This document shows, piece by piece, positions 6,627 to 6,676 of a stretch of 6,676 bases of DNA. The notes beneath the pieces are model-generated. The model worked only from the letters and a program-made list of their open reading frames with translations, searched no databases and was not told the DNA's origin. The stretch spans positions 1 through 6,676 of the forward strand of contig PKUI01000050.1 in the NCBI GenBank assembly GCA_002869605.1. Direction: 5' to 3'. A program made the translations under genes and the position numbers. Every line of letters begins with the position of its first letter. Positions within the stretch are counted from its first letter, which is position 1. The DNA is from Desulfuromonas sp. (GTDB lineage Bacteria > Desulfobacterota > Desulfuromonadia > Desulfuromonadales > SZUA-401).

Positions 6627-6658
6627 CTTACTTTTCTTGGGCAAGCAAGAAAAGTAAG
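6627..6658. repeat. Right-end hairpin of the structured element
   Basis: Perfect 13-base arms, CTTACTTTTCTTG (6627-6639) and CAAGAAAAGTAAG (6646-6658), with a six-base loop GGCAAG. It matches the left-end hairpin in overall sequence and size, so each arm can also pair across the whole element with the opposite end. Confidence 0.8.
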
Positions 6659-6676
6659 GCGTTGCCGGGCGCCCCC

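Larger units (their letters stand above)
6268..6662. repeat. Structured intergenic repeat element with inverted-repeat ends (MITE/REP-like candidate)
   Basis: The block is bounded by the inverted ten-mer ACGCCTTACT (6268-6277, and its complement at 6653-6662). Each end carries its own hairpin, and the two hairpins are related in sequence. Inside them the ends continue to pair imperfectly: AGTAAGCA (6298-6305) against TGCTTACT on the right (6625-6632), followed by purine-rich and GGGC/GGCACC-type sequence on both sides. The interior has further inverted repeats at about 6329-6347, 6417-6449, 6516-6574 and 6583-6618. No frame shows a protein family; the open plus-strand frames resemble low-complexity hypothetical proteins often predicted over such repeats (from memory, unverified). 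I see no transposase. Copy number elsewhere in the genome cannot be judged from here. Confidence 0.55.

Noticed and set aside
5941..6657. A 238-codon plus-strand open frame spanning the rsmB 5' end and the hairpin element
   Set aside because: Its first part is antisense to rsmB and the rest covers the inverted repeats; the composition is arginine/serine-rich with no domain and no convincing ribosome site.
6247..6676. CRISPR array or tRNA/rRNA in the repeat-rich right end
   Set aside because: There are no regularly spaced direct repeats, no cloverleaf and no rRNA-like sequence; the repeats are inverted pairs of differing sequence.

Overview
The window is about 6.7 kb of GC-rich bacterial DNA. 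All six genes lie on the minus strand and are complete except the last, which runs off the left edge. In transcription order (right to left) they are: rsmB (16S rRNA m5C methyltransferase), a CvfB/YitL-type S1 RNA-binding protein, rpe (ribulose-phosphate 3-epimerase), a CoA-pyrophosphatase-type Nudix hydrolase, a membrane sensor with a periplasmic c-haem motif (DUF3365-like) plus HAMP and PAS, and a bifunctional homocysteine S-methyltransferase/methylenetetrahydrofolate reductase. The haem-binding sensor, the split-type methionine enzyme, the rsmB/rpe neighbourhood and the GC content point to a deltaproteobacterium, most likely of the Desulfuromonadales (Geobacter/Desulfuromonas/Pelobacter relatives). 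That assignment is inference from gene content.

Region 3-3097 holds the methionine/folate gene, the sensor and the Nudix gene. Region 3094-6070 holds rpe, cvfB and rsmB. Junctions are tight: rsmB and cvfB abut as TAGATG, the rpe stop and Nudix start overlap as TTGA, and the sensor ends 31 nt before the methionine gene. Two gaps could hold internal transcription starts: 115 nt before rpe and 61 nt before the sensor. The second has a fair sigma70-like promoter. The products are mostly housekeeping (rRNA modification, translation-associated RNA binding, pentose phosphate pathway, CoA/nucleotide clean-up, methionine and C1 metabolism), with one sensor embedded among them.

Region 6071-6676, upstream of rsmB, has no convincing gene. 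Its first part (6071-6240) is the rsmB leader and upstream DNA. From about 6247 to the right edge lies a dense chain of inverted repeats bounded by two related hairpins (6272-6303 and 6627-6658). These ends also form an imperfect long-range terminal inverted repeat. A 23/24-nt-arm imperfect palindrome sits inside (6516-6574). This looks like a non-coding, MITE-like or REP-like intergenic repeat about 395 nt long, and it is the least explained part of the window.
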